A DNA stretch of 64,000 bases from Pyruvatibacter sp. (GCF_040219635.1 NZ_JAVJSC010000002.1:248001-312000), one strand, 5' to 3'. Positions 9,960 through 18,647 are shown, counted from the first letter of the stretch. The notes: generated by a model from the sequence alone, not told the origin. Numbers and translations are program-made.

Positions 9960-11114
9960 ATGAAAGACGAAACCAGAGCCATCCATGCGGGCCGCGACCC
10001 GAAGGCCAATCACGGCATTGTCAATCCGCCGGTTTATCACGCTTCCACGGTGCTCTACCCCACCTACGAGGCGCTGCGAAACCCGCCCTCGCGGGTGCAG
10101 TATGGCCGTCGCGGAACCCCGACAACGTTTGCGCTTGAAGATGCCGTCATGGCGCTTGAGGGTGGTGCCGGATGTGCGCTGGTGCCGTCGGGGCTTGCGG
10201 CTGTGACAACCGCCCTGCTCGCCCTTCTGAGTTCGGGCGACCACCTTTTGATGACCGACAGCGCCTACGGTCCCACGCGCACGTTCTGCGATACGTTCCT
10301 CAAGCGCATGGGCGTTGAAACCACCTACTACGATCCGGTCATCGGTGAGGGCATCAAAACCCTGATGACTAACCGTACTAAAGTTGTGTTTGTTGAAAGC
10401 CCCGGCTCGCTCACCTTCGAGGTGCAGGACATCCCCGCAATTGCCAAAGCGGCCCACGCAATGGGAGCAAAGGTTGTTCTGGACAACACCTGGGCCTCGC
10501 CATTGTTCTTCAAGCCGTTTGAGCACGGCTGCGACGTGTCAATTCAGGCTGCCACAAAATACATCGTCGGCCACGCGGATACGATGATGGGAACGATTAC
10601 CGCCAACGAGGACACCTGGCCGCTGATCCATGCGGCCCATGGCCAACTTGGCCAGTGCGCCGCCCCGGACGACATTTACCTTGCGTTGCGCGGCTTGCGG
10701 ACAATCAGTGTACGTCTCAACCAGCATATGCAGCAAGGTATTGAGCTTGCCACTTGGCTGGGTGAGCGAGACGAGATTTCCCACGTATTTCATCCTGCTC
10801 TCCCGTCGCATCCGGGCCATGATATCTGGAAACGGGATTTTCTGGGTGCCAGCGGGCTTTTTTCAGTCGTGCTTAAGCCTGTTGAGGAGCATGCCCTTGC
10901 CGCCATGCTGGACGGTCTGAACCTGTTCGGCATGGGCTACTCATGGGGCGGCTTTGAGAGCCTTGTGATCCCTGCCAATCCCCGCCACAACAGAACGGCA
11001 ACCACATGGGACATTCCCGGTCGGTTGCTGCGCTTCCATGCGGGCCTTGAGCACATGGATGATCTCAAGGCCGACCTTGAACTGGCCTTTGAACGCCTGA
11101 AGGCCGCCTCCTGA
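9960..11114 (+). CDS. metC: Cystathionine beta-lyase
   Basis: 384-residue PLP enzyme of the Cys/Met-metabolism family. The PLP lysine lies in QAATKYIVGHAD. Early residues TRAIHAGRDP and VNPPVYHASTVLY, and the late motif GMGYSWGGFESLV, are characteristic of MetC rather than gamma-synthases. It cleaves cystathionine to homocysteine, pyruvate and ammonia. It is divergent from aapJ and overlaps the modA start by one base (TGATG), so modA translation is probably coupled to it, an odd metabolic pairing. Confidence 0.9.
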   Translation: MKDETRAIHAGRDPKANHGIVNPPVYHASTVLYPTYEALRNPPSRVQYGRRGTPTTFALEDAVMALEGGAGCALVPSGLAAVTTALLALLSSGDHLLMTDSAYGPTRTFCDTFLKRMGVETTYYDPVIGEGIKTLMTNRTKVVFVESPGSLTFEVQDIPAIAKAAHAMGAKVVLDNTWASPLFFKPFEHGCDVSIQAATKYIVGHADTMMGTITANEDTWPLIHAAHGQLGQCAAPDDIYLALRGLRTISVRLNQHMQQGIELATWLGERDEISHVFHPALPSHPGHDIWKRDFLGASGLFSVVLKPVEEHALAAMLDGLNLFGMGYSWGGFESLVIPANPRHNRTATTWDIPGRLLRFHAGLEHMDDLKADLELAFERLKAAS

Positions 11115-11929
11115 TGCATCACCACAAGATGGCAGTGCTGGCGGCTTTTGCCATCTGGATCGTCAGCGCGGCAACAGCCCAGTCAACATCTACGCCACCC
11201 CTGCTTGCGTTCGCAGCATCAAGCGCCACCAATGCCATTGAGGACATTGCGAAACGCTATGAAGCAGAGGGGCACGGACGAGTGATAACCGTGTTTGATG
11301 CAACATCGCGCGCCGCTCGCCAGATTGCTCAAGGCGCTCCTGCTCATCTGCTGATCTCAGCGAACCCGGTGTGGACGCAATGGCTTGCAGCATGTGGCCA
11401 CGGCATTGGCGCTACCACACGAAAAATCGCAAGTGGCGAAATGGTGCTGGTTGCCCCGGTTGGCAGTACTCTCAAAACGAGCCTGCCGCTCAACGCGCAC
11501 CACCCGGCCTTTGCGGTCAGACGCCTCGCCATCGCAGATCCTGCGGGTGTGCCTGCAGGCGTATATGCCCGCGAAACCCTTGTGGATCTTGGGGTATGGG
11601 AAGACCTGTCGCCGCGACTTTTAACCGGCGACAACGTCAGAACCATCCTTGGATGGGTCAGTGCGGGTGCTGTCGATGCAGCGCTGGTCTATGCAACGGA
11701 TGCAGCCATTACGGATTCAGTCATTACATTGGCCCGCGTCCCGGCGGCTTTGCACAGCCCCATTTCCTATGAGGCGGTGGCCACATCAACACCGCATCCA
11801 AAGACGCAGCATTTTTTGGATTACCTTCAAACCGCGACTGCGCAAAATATTTTCGCGGCCCATGGTTTTCTTCCCCCTTTGAATGATGCACCGGCACCCG
11901 CCCTCGCCGTGCAACCGGCTTGCGGGTAA
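11114..11929 (+). CDS. modA: Molybdate ABC transporter substrate-binding protein
   Basis: 271 residues with a signal peptide (hydrophobic core AVLAAFAIWIVSAATA). ModA features include LLAFAASSATNAIEDIAKRY, FDATSRAARQIAQGAP and a late SAGAVDAALVYATDA segment that shapes the oxyanion pocket. It should bind molybdate or tungstate in the periplasm. It starts on the metC stop codon and is followed nine bases later by modB. No modC ATPase gene follows, so the ATPase must be encoded elsewhere or shared. Confidence 0.88.
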   Translation: MHHHKMAVLAAFAIWIVSAATAQSTSTPPLLAFAASSATNAIEDIAKRYEAEGHGRVITVFDATSRAARQIAQGAPAHLLISANPVWTQWLAACGHGIGATTRKIASGEMVLVAPVGSTLKTSLPLNAHHPAFAVRRLAIADPAGVPAGVYARETLVDLGVWEDLSPRLLTGDNVRTILGWVSAGAVDAALVYATDAAITDSVITLARVPAALHSPISYEAVATSTPHPKTQHFLDYLQTATAQNIFAAHGFLPPLNDAPAPALAVQPACG

Positions 11930-11938
11930 AACCACCTC

Positions 11939-12622
11939 ATGTGGAGCATTACAGAGGCAGAATGGCAGGCCCTTTGGGTATCGCTCTCGGTAGCAGGCGT
12001 AAGCCTTATGCTGTCCATGCCACTGGCGCTGCTCACAGGGTGGGCACTCGCCCGCTGGCAGTTCTGGGGCAAGACCGCGCTGGATATTCTGGTGCATCTG
12101 CCACTGGTCATGCCGCCGGTTGCGCTCGGCTATCTGCTGCTGCTGGCCCTGGGCCCACGCGGACCATTGGGGGAGCCACTTGAAGAATGGTTCGGTATTA
12201 CCGTGGCTTTCTCCTGGACCGGCGCTGTCATTGTAGCTGCGGTAAGCGGTTTTCCGCTGGCAGTGCGCGCCATTCGTATCTCTGCCGAGAATGTGGAAGA
12301 GCGGTTGCTGCAAGCAGCACGCACACTTGGCAAGTCAGCCTTTGGGGCCTTTCTGACGGTGGCGCTGCCACTGATGGTGCCAGGCATCGTAGCCGGCGGT
12401 GTTCTGGCCTTTGCCCGTGCGCTTGGCGAGTTTGGGGCCACCATTACCTTTGCGGCATCCATTCCCGGTGAAACACGCACCCTGCCCCTGGCCCTGCACA
12501 CCTTCCTGCAAACACCCGGCGGCGAGGACGCCGCCCTGCGCGTGCTGATACTCTCAATAACGGTTGCGGTGGCAGCACTGGTGACGTCAGAATATCTGGT
12601 GCGCCGCTCAACCCGAGTCTGA
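11939..12622 (+). CDS. modB: Molybdate ABC transporter permease
   Basis: 227-residue permease with about five membrane helices. The cytoplasmic coupling loop (AARTLGKSAFGAF) and the ALGEFGATITFAASIPGE motif are classic ModB. It transports the oxyanion captured by ModA. The usual next gene, modC, is absent; a biotinyl-domain gene follows 28 bases later. Confidence 0.9.
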   Translation: MWSITEAEWQALWVSLSVAGVSLMLSMPLALLTGWALARWQFWGKTALDILVHLPLVMPPVALGYLLLLALGPRGPLGEPLEEWFGITVAFSWTGAVIVAAVSGFPLAVRAIRISAENVEERLLQAARTLGKSAFGAFLTVALPLMVPGIVAGGVLAFARALGEFGATITFAASIPGETRTLPLALHTFLQTPGGEDAALRVLILSITVAVAALVTSEYLVRRSTRV

Positions 12623-12650
12623 CCCTCCTACGTCAAGAGCATCCGATAGC

Positions 12651-12863
12651 ATGGACATAAAATCCGAGATCGCCGGCAAGGTCTGGAAGATAGAAGCACC
12701 GGCAGGTACGGCGGTTGAAGAAGACGACCCGGTGATTATTCTGGAATCCATGAAAATGGAGATTCCCGTAGAGGCACCCGCCAATGGCAAGATCATCCAG
12801 GTACTCGTCGAGGAAGACGAACTGGTATCAGAAGGCCAGGTTGTCGCCACGATGGAGACTTGA
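12651..12863 (+). CDS. Single-domain biotin carboxyl carrier-like protein
   Basis: A 70-residue stand-alone biotinyl/lipoyl domain. Lys35 in ESMKMEI is the expected biotinylation site; EAPANGKI forms the second half of the hammerhead fold. It resembles the small acetyl-CoA carboxylase BCCP-subunit proteins often annotated in alphaproteobacteria, and lacks the Pro/Ala-rich N-terminal region of AccB. Its partner carboxylase is not in the window. It lies between modB and a cytochrome c gene with short gaps (28 and 3 bases), so it is probably in that transcript. The carried group could be biotin; lipoate is less likely because of the MKM motif. Confidence 0.8.
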   Translation: MDIKSEIAGKVWKIEAPAGTAVEEDDPVIILESMKMEIPVEAPANGKIIQVLVEEDELVSEGQVVATMET

Positions 12864-12866
12864 GCA

Positions 12867-13265
12867 ATGCCTTCCACCCGCGTGCAGATTATCGCCGCCC
12901 TAGGCCTGTTTGCAGCCACGCCCTCTTTCGCCGACGATATGCCGCCGCACGATGGCAGTTACAAACAGGGAAATGAAGCCGCGGGTAAAGAGCTTGCTCA
13001 AAACACGTGTGCGATCTGCCACGCCCTTGAACCTGACGCCCTGTCGCCAAACGAAGCAGCGCCCAATTTTCATGCGCTGACGCTTTCCTATCCCGCTGAA
13101 CATCTGGCGGAAGGGTTTGCGGAGGGTATTCTGGTGGGAACGGACGCACATATCGGGATGCCGCAGTTCACGTTAACGCCAGAGCAGATAGACGATTTGA
13201 TTGCGTATCTGGAAACGGTGTTGCCACCACCTTTAGTGGCCGTGGAAACAGACCCTGCGGACTAG
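12867..13265 (+). CDS. Periplasmic class I cytochrome c
   Basis: 132 residues with a signal peptide (cleavage near SFADD). One haem-binding motif C48-A-I-C51-H52 is visible, and Met98 in HIGMPQFTL is the likely distal ligand, followed by the terminal helix LTPEQIDDLIAYLETV. It should be a small periplasmic electron carrier; partner unknown. It starts three bases after the biotinyl protein. Its stop overlaps the convergent oxidase stop within a shared CTAG. Confidence 0.85.
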   Translation: MPSTRVQIIAALGLFAATPSFADDMPPHDGSYKQGNEAAGKELAQNTCAICHALEPDALSPNEAAPNFHALTLSYPAEHLAEGFAEGILVGTDAHIGMPQFTLTPEQIDDLIAYLETVLPPPLVAVETDPAD

Positions 13266-14602
13266 TTGTCTTCCCCAAACAACCTCGCCAGATATGGCGT
13301 GAGGAAAAGACCGTCCGGATCCATACGTTTACGCACCGCCTGAAAGTCGTCCCAATGCGGATAGAGCGGTGCCAGTTCACGCGCCGTCAGCGTGTGCAGC
13401 TTGCCCCAGTGCGGCCGTCCGCCATAGCTGCGGAAAATCGCCTCCACACCGTCAAACAGCCGACGATAGTTTTGTTTTGCATATTGATGAATCGAGATCG
13501 ACACACTGTCGCGGCCCTGAAACGGGCTGAGCCATATGTCGTCACCCTTCACCGTGCGATACTCAATCGGAAAAATGAAATTGCCGCCGCGCTTGCGCAT
13601 GTGCTCGGCCACTTCGCGCACACAGTCCGGCCCGCTTTCAAGCGGCACCGAATATTCCATTTCGTTGAAGCGCACTTCGCGGTCGCTTGGAAACGCCTGA
13701 TAGGCATGGCGCACCTTGGCCTTTTGCGAAAACTCCTCAGCGCCCATGTAGCGCGCACCCGCGTTGCTGGTCAAAAAGCGCTGCAAGGGTCCGCGCAGGA
13801 ACGGCAGCACACGGCTCAGTTCGCACGCCCCCACCATGGCGTAGTGCTCCATGCCACCACCCGACGACGGGCGCGGCGGCCGCGCGGGCTCGTCCGTGGT
13901 GTTCAGGAACTTCACCAGCACATCGTCGGCAAACGGAAACCAGAAAAACTCGAAATGGCGATTGTCCGCAACAAGCGTGTCCATCTGCGCAAACACATCA
14001 CTCACCGCCATCCGCCCGCCCGTCTCTTTCAGGGCGTAAGCCGGTACGCACTGCAAGGTGAGTTCGGTCAAAATACCCAGCGTACCAAGCGACACCCGTC
14101 CGGCATTGTAGATGTCGGCGTTCGTGTCTGCCGAGGCGTCAACGCTCTCGCCATTTGCCATGGCGATACGCAGACCTGCCACCTGCGACGACACAGAGCC
14201 CAGCGTCAGCCCCGTGCCGTGCGTTCCGGTGGATACCGCGCCGGCAATAGACTGCCGGTTTATGTCGCCCTGGTTGGCCAGCGCCAGCCCTGCCTCCAGG
14301 AGCGGCGCTCCCATATCTGATATTTTGGTTCCCGCCCGCACGTGCACCAGGCCGCTGGCAGTATCAGCCGCCACCACGCCCTCATGCGCATCAATATCAA
14401 CCAGCGTGCCATCGGTAACGACGATCGGCGTGAACGAATGCCCGGTTCCAGGCGCACGCACCGGCCCAAGACCGTTTTCTGCAGCCGACCTGATTGCTGC
14501 CGCGATCTCATCTTCGTTGCTTGCAGCAACTGTCTGCGCCGGTACGCATGACAACGCGCCTGACCAGTTTGTCCACACCGCCTGATTGTTCCGACTGCTC
14601 AT
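13262..14602 (-). CDS. FAD-linked sugar-lactone oxidase (D-arabinono-1,4-lactone oxidase family)
   Basis: 446 residues from the chosen ATG (MSSRNNQAVW); a longer frame adds nine residues, and AAGGGG/GGGGA stretches lie upstream of 14602. The N-terminal FAD_binding_4 domain has VRAPGTGHSFTPIV and GAVSTGTHGTG. The C-terminal ALO domain ends with RPHWGKLHTLT and the typical RMDPDGLFLTPYL tail. Members oxidise aldonolactones with O2 or another acceptor. The HWGK motif fits the ALO/gulonolactone oxidase family. There is no clear covalent-FAD histidine context beyond GTGHS. Substrate unknown. Confidence 0.85.
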   Translation of the reverse strand: MSSRNNQAVWTNWSGALSCVPAQTVAASNEDEIAAAIRSAAENGLGPVRAPGTGHSFTPIVVTDGTLVDIDAHEGVVAADTASGLVHVRAGTKISDMGAPLLEAGLALANQGDINRQSIAGAVSTGTHGTGLTLGSVSSQVAGLRIAMANGESVDASADTNADIYNAGRVSLGTLGILTELTLQCVPAYALKETGGRMAVSDVFAQMDTLVADNRHFEFFWFPFADDVLVKFLNTTDEPARPPRPSSGGGMEHYAMVGACELSRVLPFLRGPLQRFLTSNAGARYMGAEEFSQKAKVRHAYQAFPSDREVRFNEMEYSVPLESGPDCVREVAEHMRKRGGNFIFPIEYRTVKGDDIWLSPFQGRDSVSISIHQYAKQNYRRLFDGVEAIFRSYGGRPHWGKLHTLTARELAPLYPHWDDFQAVRKRMDPDGLFLTPYLARLFGEDN

Positions 14603-14660
14603 TTGTCCCCGAACCCCTTTGCAACACACAACTATTGTGAGGCAAAGCGCGCCTAAGAAA

Positions 14661-14691
14661 AAGGCCCCCCGAACAGTGTCCGGAGGGCCTT
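14661..14691 (-). terminator. Rho-independent terminator of the DUF1329 gene
   Basis: An 11-bp stem (AAGGCCCCCCG with CGGAGGGCCTT, one mismatch) around a 9-base loop is followed on the reverse strand by TTTTT. It lies 28 bases beyond the DUF1329 stop and in front of the oxidase start. Confidence 0.75.
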
Positions 14692-14718
14692 CTTTGTCAG
14701 TGTAAAACTGTGTGTGAC

Positions 14719-16101
14719 TTAACGAACGCCACGGCGGCGAAGTGCTGCCGGGTCGAGATTTTGCTCGTCCAGCTCATCGTAGCTGTAGTTGATCTCACGC
14801 TCCTGGTTTTTCAGACCCTGTACGTTGTAGTAGTCAGCCTGAATGTCGTAGGTCACGTCCGAGTTGTTCCAGCAGGTCGGCACATCGTAGTAATTGATGA
14901 TGTGACCTTCCTGAACACGCCATAGCTGGCCGCGGCTGTCATACATTTCGCCGGTGACCATGTTGTAGGTGTCCTCGTCGAAGGACTTCACACGGCGCGT
15001 ATAAATGTGCCGCTGACCTTCACGGATCTTGCCTTCAACCGTCCACACGCGATGCAGCTCGTAGCGCAGCAGGTCCTGGTTGAGTGATGCCGGTTGAAGC
15101 ATCTGCTCATAGGTGTTTTCAGGATTTGCCCACTTGTATGAGTTGTAGGCAATGTACTTTTCAGACTTGCCCTGCATGGTCCATGTGTAACGGTCAGGCG
15201 ACCCGTTGAAGAGGTCAAACTGGTCCGTGGTCTGACGACCATCTGAGTAGGACTGAGGGTTGTCATACGCAACAGTCGGCGCACGACGCACACGCTTGGT
15301 GCCGGGGTTGTACTGCCACGCGTTACGTGAGCCCTTCACCTGGTTGATGGTTTCATGCACCAGCAACAGTTCGCCAGCACGACGAGACGGCGCAATAACC
15401 GTCTGCAGATACTTCAGCGAAATGTTGTTCAGGCTGTCGAAGCTGGGGATGTCCGGGTTTGAATACGTGAACACCACTTCGTCATAGACGGTGATGGGCG
15501 TGAAGCCCGCATTGCCGTCCGGCGCAATGGATGCGAACTGACGGTTCAGCTTGTAGCCACGGTAGCGAAGGTTGTGGTTCCACACGAGTTCCACAGCTTC
15601 TGTAGGAATTGGGAACGGTGCACCGATTGTGGCGTTGGCCACACCGTTGCCGTCTGCCACCAGTTCGGAGTTAAGTGCATTCTGCTTGAGCGCAGCATTC
15701 ACAAAATCCGGGTACGAGCAGTTGCGGCGCGACGGGTACACAATCATTTTGTAGCCCGCAATGTCGTCAAGCAAAGCGGCATGGGTGCCGGTCAGCTTGT
15801 CAGCATACTCAGCCTTGTTTTCTGCCGTGATGGTGAAAAGCGGCTGATCGTCTGCATAGGGGTCGGCGTAGAAATCACCGGACGTATGCGCCGGCGGATT
15901 GGCCAGCGGTGCCCAGGCAGGAATGGTGCCGTCAGCATTGCCGGCCTTTTCAGCACCGATAGGTGTCAGAGTGGTGCCGAGCTTGTCGGCCTCTGCCTGG
16001 CTCACACCGGCAGATGCCGGCATGACAAATGCCGCAGCAGCAAGCAGCGCAACAACCGCGCTACCGCCAAGCCGGGCGTGTGATTTTATTTTCGAACGCA
16101 T
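14719..16101 (-). CDS. DUF1329 domain-containing exported protein
   Basis: 460 residues with a signal peptide (hydrophobic core VVALLAAAAFVM, cleavage near ASAGVS). The body matches DUF1329, a family of periplasmic/outer-membrane proteins with a LolB/LppX-like fold that often travel with DUF1302 and RND exporters in bacteria using lipids or hydrocarbons. Visible hallmarks include LTPIGAEKAGNADGTIP, NHNLRYRGYK and TKRVRRAP. Here it stands alone with its own terminator and a strong AAGGAGG eight bases before the start, suggesting high expression. A role in lipid handling is inferred. Confidence 0.85.
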   Translation of the reverse strand: MRSKIKSHARLGGSAVVALLAAAAFVMPASAGVSQAEADKLGTTLTPIGAEKAGNADGTIPAWAPLANPPAHTSGDFYADPYADDQPLFTITAENKAEYADKLTGTHAALLDDIAGYKMIVYPSRRNCSYPDFVNAALKQNALNSELVADGNGVANATIGAPFPIPTEAVELVWNHNLRYRGYKLNRQFASIAPDGNAGFTPITVYDEVVFTYSNPDIPSFDSLNNISLKYLQTVIAPSRRAGELLLVHETINQVKGSRNAWQYNPGTKRVRRAPTVAYDNPQSYSDGRQTTDQFDLFNGSPDRYTWTMQGKSEKYIAYNSYKWANPENTYEQMLQPASLNQDLLRYELHRVWTVEGKIREGQRHIYTRRVKSFDEDTYNMVTGEMYDSRGQLWRVQEGHIINYYDVPTCWNNSDVTYDIQADYYNVQGLKNQEREINYSYDELDEQNLDPAALRRRGVR

Positions 16102-16347
16102 TCTTGGTCCTCCTTGTCGGCCCCCGTTTTGGGTAGGCCCCCGTTATCGGCCGATCCGCACTCACGCGGCATCCTGCGTTAGGCAGGTATTTAAGCCTTG
16201 CCCGGCCCGAGAGGACCGAGAGGGAAATCCGGCATACAAACCAAACCTCCCAATTCAACCCGTGACATAGCACGGAATGCGCACAATTGAAGATGAATTA
16301 CACGCAAGGTTAGGTGCCCCGCCAATCAAGGCAAGACACTGAAGCCC
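16102..16347. other. Intergenic region upstream of the DUF1329 gene
   Basis: 246 bases between the Sel1 protein stop and the DUF1329 start. It contains the AAGGAGG ribosome-binding site next to 16101 and presumably the promoter; I see no further motif, repeat or ORF that I can support. Confidence 0.4.
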
Positions 16348-17160
16348 CTAGAGTTCCTGCTCAAGAGGCCCGGAAATAGGTTCAAAAGCGCGCGCGGCAT
16401 CGACGCCCTGCTTTATCTGACCATTTGTCAGCTTTGGCAGCAGTTCTTCAATGGCTTCGGCGGGATATTTGGGAAAGCCGTTTTCGTTCGATAACACGTA
16501 AAACATGTAGGCCTTCACCACGTCCTGCTCCACCCCGTCGCCTTCCTCATACAGCACACCAATATTGTACTGACTTGCGGCATGGCCCCGCAGAGCGCCC
16601 TGCTCAAACCAGTAGGCCGCCCTGTCCAGATCACGCTCGACGCCAAAGCCCCAGTCATATGCACTGCCCAGGTCACCCATTGCCCGCGCATCACCCATCT
16701 TGGCGGCGCGGTTCAGCCACTCAAGTCCGATATCGAAACTGTGTGATACCGATTGCCCATCCATGTGGACGGAGCCCACCTTGTAGGCCGCACCTGCGTC
16801 ACCCGCTTCTGCAGCTTCCTTCCAGACCATGACAGCCTCAGGATAAAGCCCGCGCTTATAAAGCGCCTGCCCACCTTCCTCCGTGCGCGGCGCATCGCGC
16901 ACAACCTGCAAAATCACATCCTCATCGCCTACCGCCAGCGGTCGCGGTTCTTCCGGCGCGGTCTGCAGGGAGTCCAGGGCATCCACCTGCTGTTCCGCCG
17001 CATCAATGGGGGAGGATTTTGCAAATGCACCGCCTGCGACAATCCCTGCCAGAATGAACGTACCGATGAGCAAGGCACTGCCAGTCAACAAGAAGCGTGC
17101 TGCTGTGCCGTCGATACCTGTTTCCCGCAACATGGTCTGTCCGGCTGAACGCTTGGTCAT
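16348..17160 (-). CDS. Sel1-like repeat protein with N-terminal membrane anchor
   Basis: 270 residues. An N-terminal hydrophobic segment (about residues 24-48, ending GGAFAKSS) is either an anchor or a signal peptide. Residues 105-215 hold Sel1/TPR-like repeats (AAEAGDAGAAYKVGSV, AAKMGDARAMGDLGSA, GALRGHAASQYNIGVLY), a helical scaffold for protein-protein contacts. GAGGGAGA seven bases upstream supports the start. Partner and function are not indicated by the neighbours. Confidence 0.8.
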   Translation of the reverse strand: MTKRSAGQTMLRETGIDGTAARFLLTGSALLIGTFILAGIVAGGAFAKSSPIDAAEQQVDALDSLQTAPEEPRPLAVGDEDVILQVVRDAPRTEEGGQALYKRGLYPEAVMVWKEAAEAGDAGAAYKVGSVHMDGQSVSHSFDIGLEWLNRAAKMGDARAMGDLGSAYDWGFGVERDLDRAAYWFEQGALRGHAASQYNIGVLYEEGDGVEQDVVKAYMFYVLSNENGFPKYPAEAIEELLPKLTNGQIKQGVDAARAFEPISGPLEQEL

Positions 17161-17400
17161 ATTGTTTTCTCCCTCACCGTTCTTTTATGGACGCTGGCAT
17201 GGTGGATATTTCTGGCGTCTTGTAGCTGGCGATTTAGCCAAAATCGTGTCTCAACCATAGGGGCTTATACAAGTTACGCATATGTCAGGTCGCTCACAGA
17301 TGCGTGTGCCCTTGAAGGCCAGTGGATCAACTGACGACAAATTATTGGCGCAGATTTGCCGCCACGTATTTGCGCCGCGCAATATGATATAGCTCGGCAC

Positions 17401-18384
17401 ATGGCATTATTAAGCATCTCGGTCGGCATTTTGCTGCTTTGGTTCGGCGGCACCTATTTCGTTCGCGGCAGTGTCGCCATTGCCCACCGGCTCCATGTCT
17501 CGGAACTGATGATTGGACTGACCCTTGTCGGTTTTGGCACATCACTGCCGGAGCTGGTCACAAGCATGGGAGCAGCGCTTTCAGATTCACCGGGCCTTGC
17601 TGTTGGCAACGTCGTGGGAAGCAACATTGCCAATATCCTGCTTATTCTGGGGCTTGTTGCGTTTGTCCGCCCCTTTGCCTGCAACATGGCGTCCTTCTAT
17701 CGCGACGCACTGGCCCTCAGCGCAGCAACGCTGGTCGGCGTTATTGTCATACTGAACGGAAGCATCGGCATCGCCCATGGCGTTGCCATGCTTGCGGCGC
17801 TCACCGCCTACATAGCCTTTGCATATGTGACTGAACAAAAAACGCCCCACACAGATGGCAACGCAGCGAGCATTGAAACCTCGCCTGCTTTTTCTTCCTC
17901 ACCCGCCGCCCCCTCCTCGTCCACTGCTCCGCCCATCTTGCTGATTGGCACATGGGTGGTTGTCGGCCTGGCTGCGGTAATTGCCGGAGCGTGGTTGCTG
18001 ATTGAGGGGGCAATCGAGCTTGCAACCTTCTGGGGCGTCTCAAAGACATTCATCGGCCTGACAGTCGTGGCCGTCGGTACTTCGGTGCCTGAATTGATGA
18101 TAACGTTGATTGCAGCACTGCGCGGCCAGTCGGATATTGCGCTGGGCAATGTCATTGGCAGCAACATATTCAACCTCCTGGGTATCCTCGGGCTGACCTC
18201 GGTGGTGACCACCATCGACGTGCCCGCTGACCTCAAGGCACTTGACCTCGCCGCAATGGCATTGGCCGCAGCAGCGCTGATAGCCGTGGCAGGACTTCGA
18301 AAACACTTTGGAAGAGTGTCCGGCGCTGTGTTTGTTGCGCTCTACCTCGCCTACACACTCGGTCGCACGCAGTTTGCCGCCTGA
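17401..18384 (+). CDS. Calcium/sodium antiporter (CaCA family, YrbG-like)
   Basis: 327-residue inner-membrane exchanger. The two inverted alpha-repeats are clear: GFGTSLPE with GNVVGSNIANILLILGL in the first half, and AVGTSVPE (about residues 225-232) with GNVIGSNIFNLLGILGL in the second. These Glu and Asn/Ser residues coordinate cations in the family. A Ser/Pro/Ala-rich loop (around 155-180) separates the halves. Start ATG at 17401; an upstream frame extension of 15 residues is not hydrophobic and lacks support. Confidence 0.9.
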   Translation: MALLSISVGILLLWFGGTYFVRGSVAIAHRLHVSELMIGLTLVGFGTSLPELVTSMGAALSDSPGLAVGNVVGSNIANILLILGLVAFVRPFACNMASFYRDALALSAATLVGVIVILNGSIGIAHGVAMLAALTAYIAFAYVTEQKTPHTDGNAASIETSPAFSSSPAAPSSSTAPPILLIGTWVVVGLAAVIAGAWLLIEGAIELATFWGVSKTFIGLTVVAVGTSVPELMITLIAALRGQSDIALGNVIGSNIFNLLGILGLTSVVTTIDVPADLKALDLAAMALAAAALIAVAGLRKHFGRVSGAVFVALYLAYTLGRTQFAA

Positions 18385-18418
18385 CCGGCAACGGCCCGAA
18401 CTCCGTTCCTGAGCTGAG

Positions 18419-18581
18419 GCGACCATTGCTGAAAGGAATGGCGCGCCCGTTCGAACTGCGTTCGAACTCATCTTTTAAAAAGAGGGCGATCATTCCCAAG
18501 GGAATGGCGCGCCCGTTCGAACTTCGTTCGAACTCACCTTTTAAAAAGAAGGCGACCATTCCCGAGGGAATGGCGCGCCCG
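18419..18581. repeat. 66-bp tandem repeat copying the tRNA-Arg 3' end
   Basis: Three copies at exact 66-base spacing. The block GGAATGGCGCGCCCG occurs at 18435-18449, 18501-18515 and 18567-18581; the last copy is the 3' end of the tRNA-Arg gene. On the tRNA strand each unit reads: end of acceptor stem plus CCA, a CCATTCC(C)...GGAATGG hairpin, TCGCC, a T-rich CTTTTTAAAAG stretch, and then two GTTCGAAC palindromes. The outermost copy (near 18420-18450) is degenerate. The units are thus duplications of the tRNA tail plus its terminator-like downstream region. Confidence 0.85.
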
Positions 18582-18647
18582 GCAGGACTCGAACCTGCAA
18601 CCTACGGCTTAGAAGGCCGTTGCTCTATCCGGTTGAGCTACGGGCGC
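18571..18647 (-). tRNA. tRNA-Arg (anticodon TCT)
   Basis: Reverse strand, 77 nt including an encoded CCA. The acceptor stem GCGCCCG/CGGGCGC, D-arm GCTC...GAGC, anticodon arm ACGGC-CTTCTAA-GCCGT (anticodon TCT) and T-arm GCAGG-TTCGAGT-CCTGC are all fully paired. Two further copies of its 3' end follow downstream. Confidence 0.95.

Noticed and set aside
9740..10526. Long reverse frame across aapJ/metC boundary
   Set aside because: Antisense to metC with no motif; metC on the forward strand is complete.
18419..18581. Possible CRISPR-like array
   Set aside because: The 66-bp units are near-identical throughout with no unique spacers, only three copies exist, and the last one is the tRNA itself.
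18419..18647. Integrative element at tRNA-Arg
   Set aside because: The flanking genes (Ca/Na exchanger, complex I subunit) are core genes and no integrase, phage or plasmid gene was seen; only the repeat remains as a hint.
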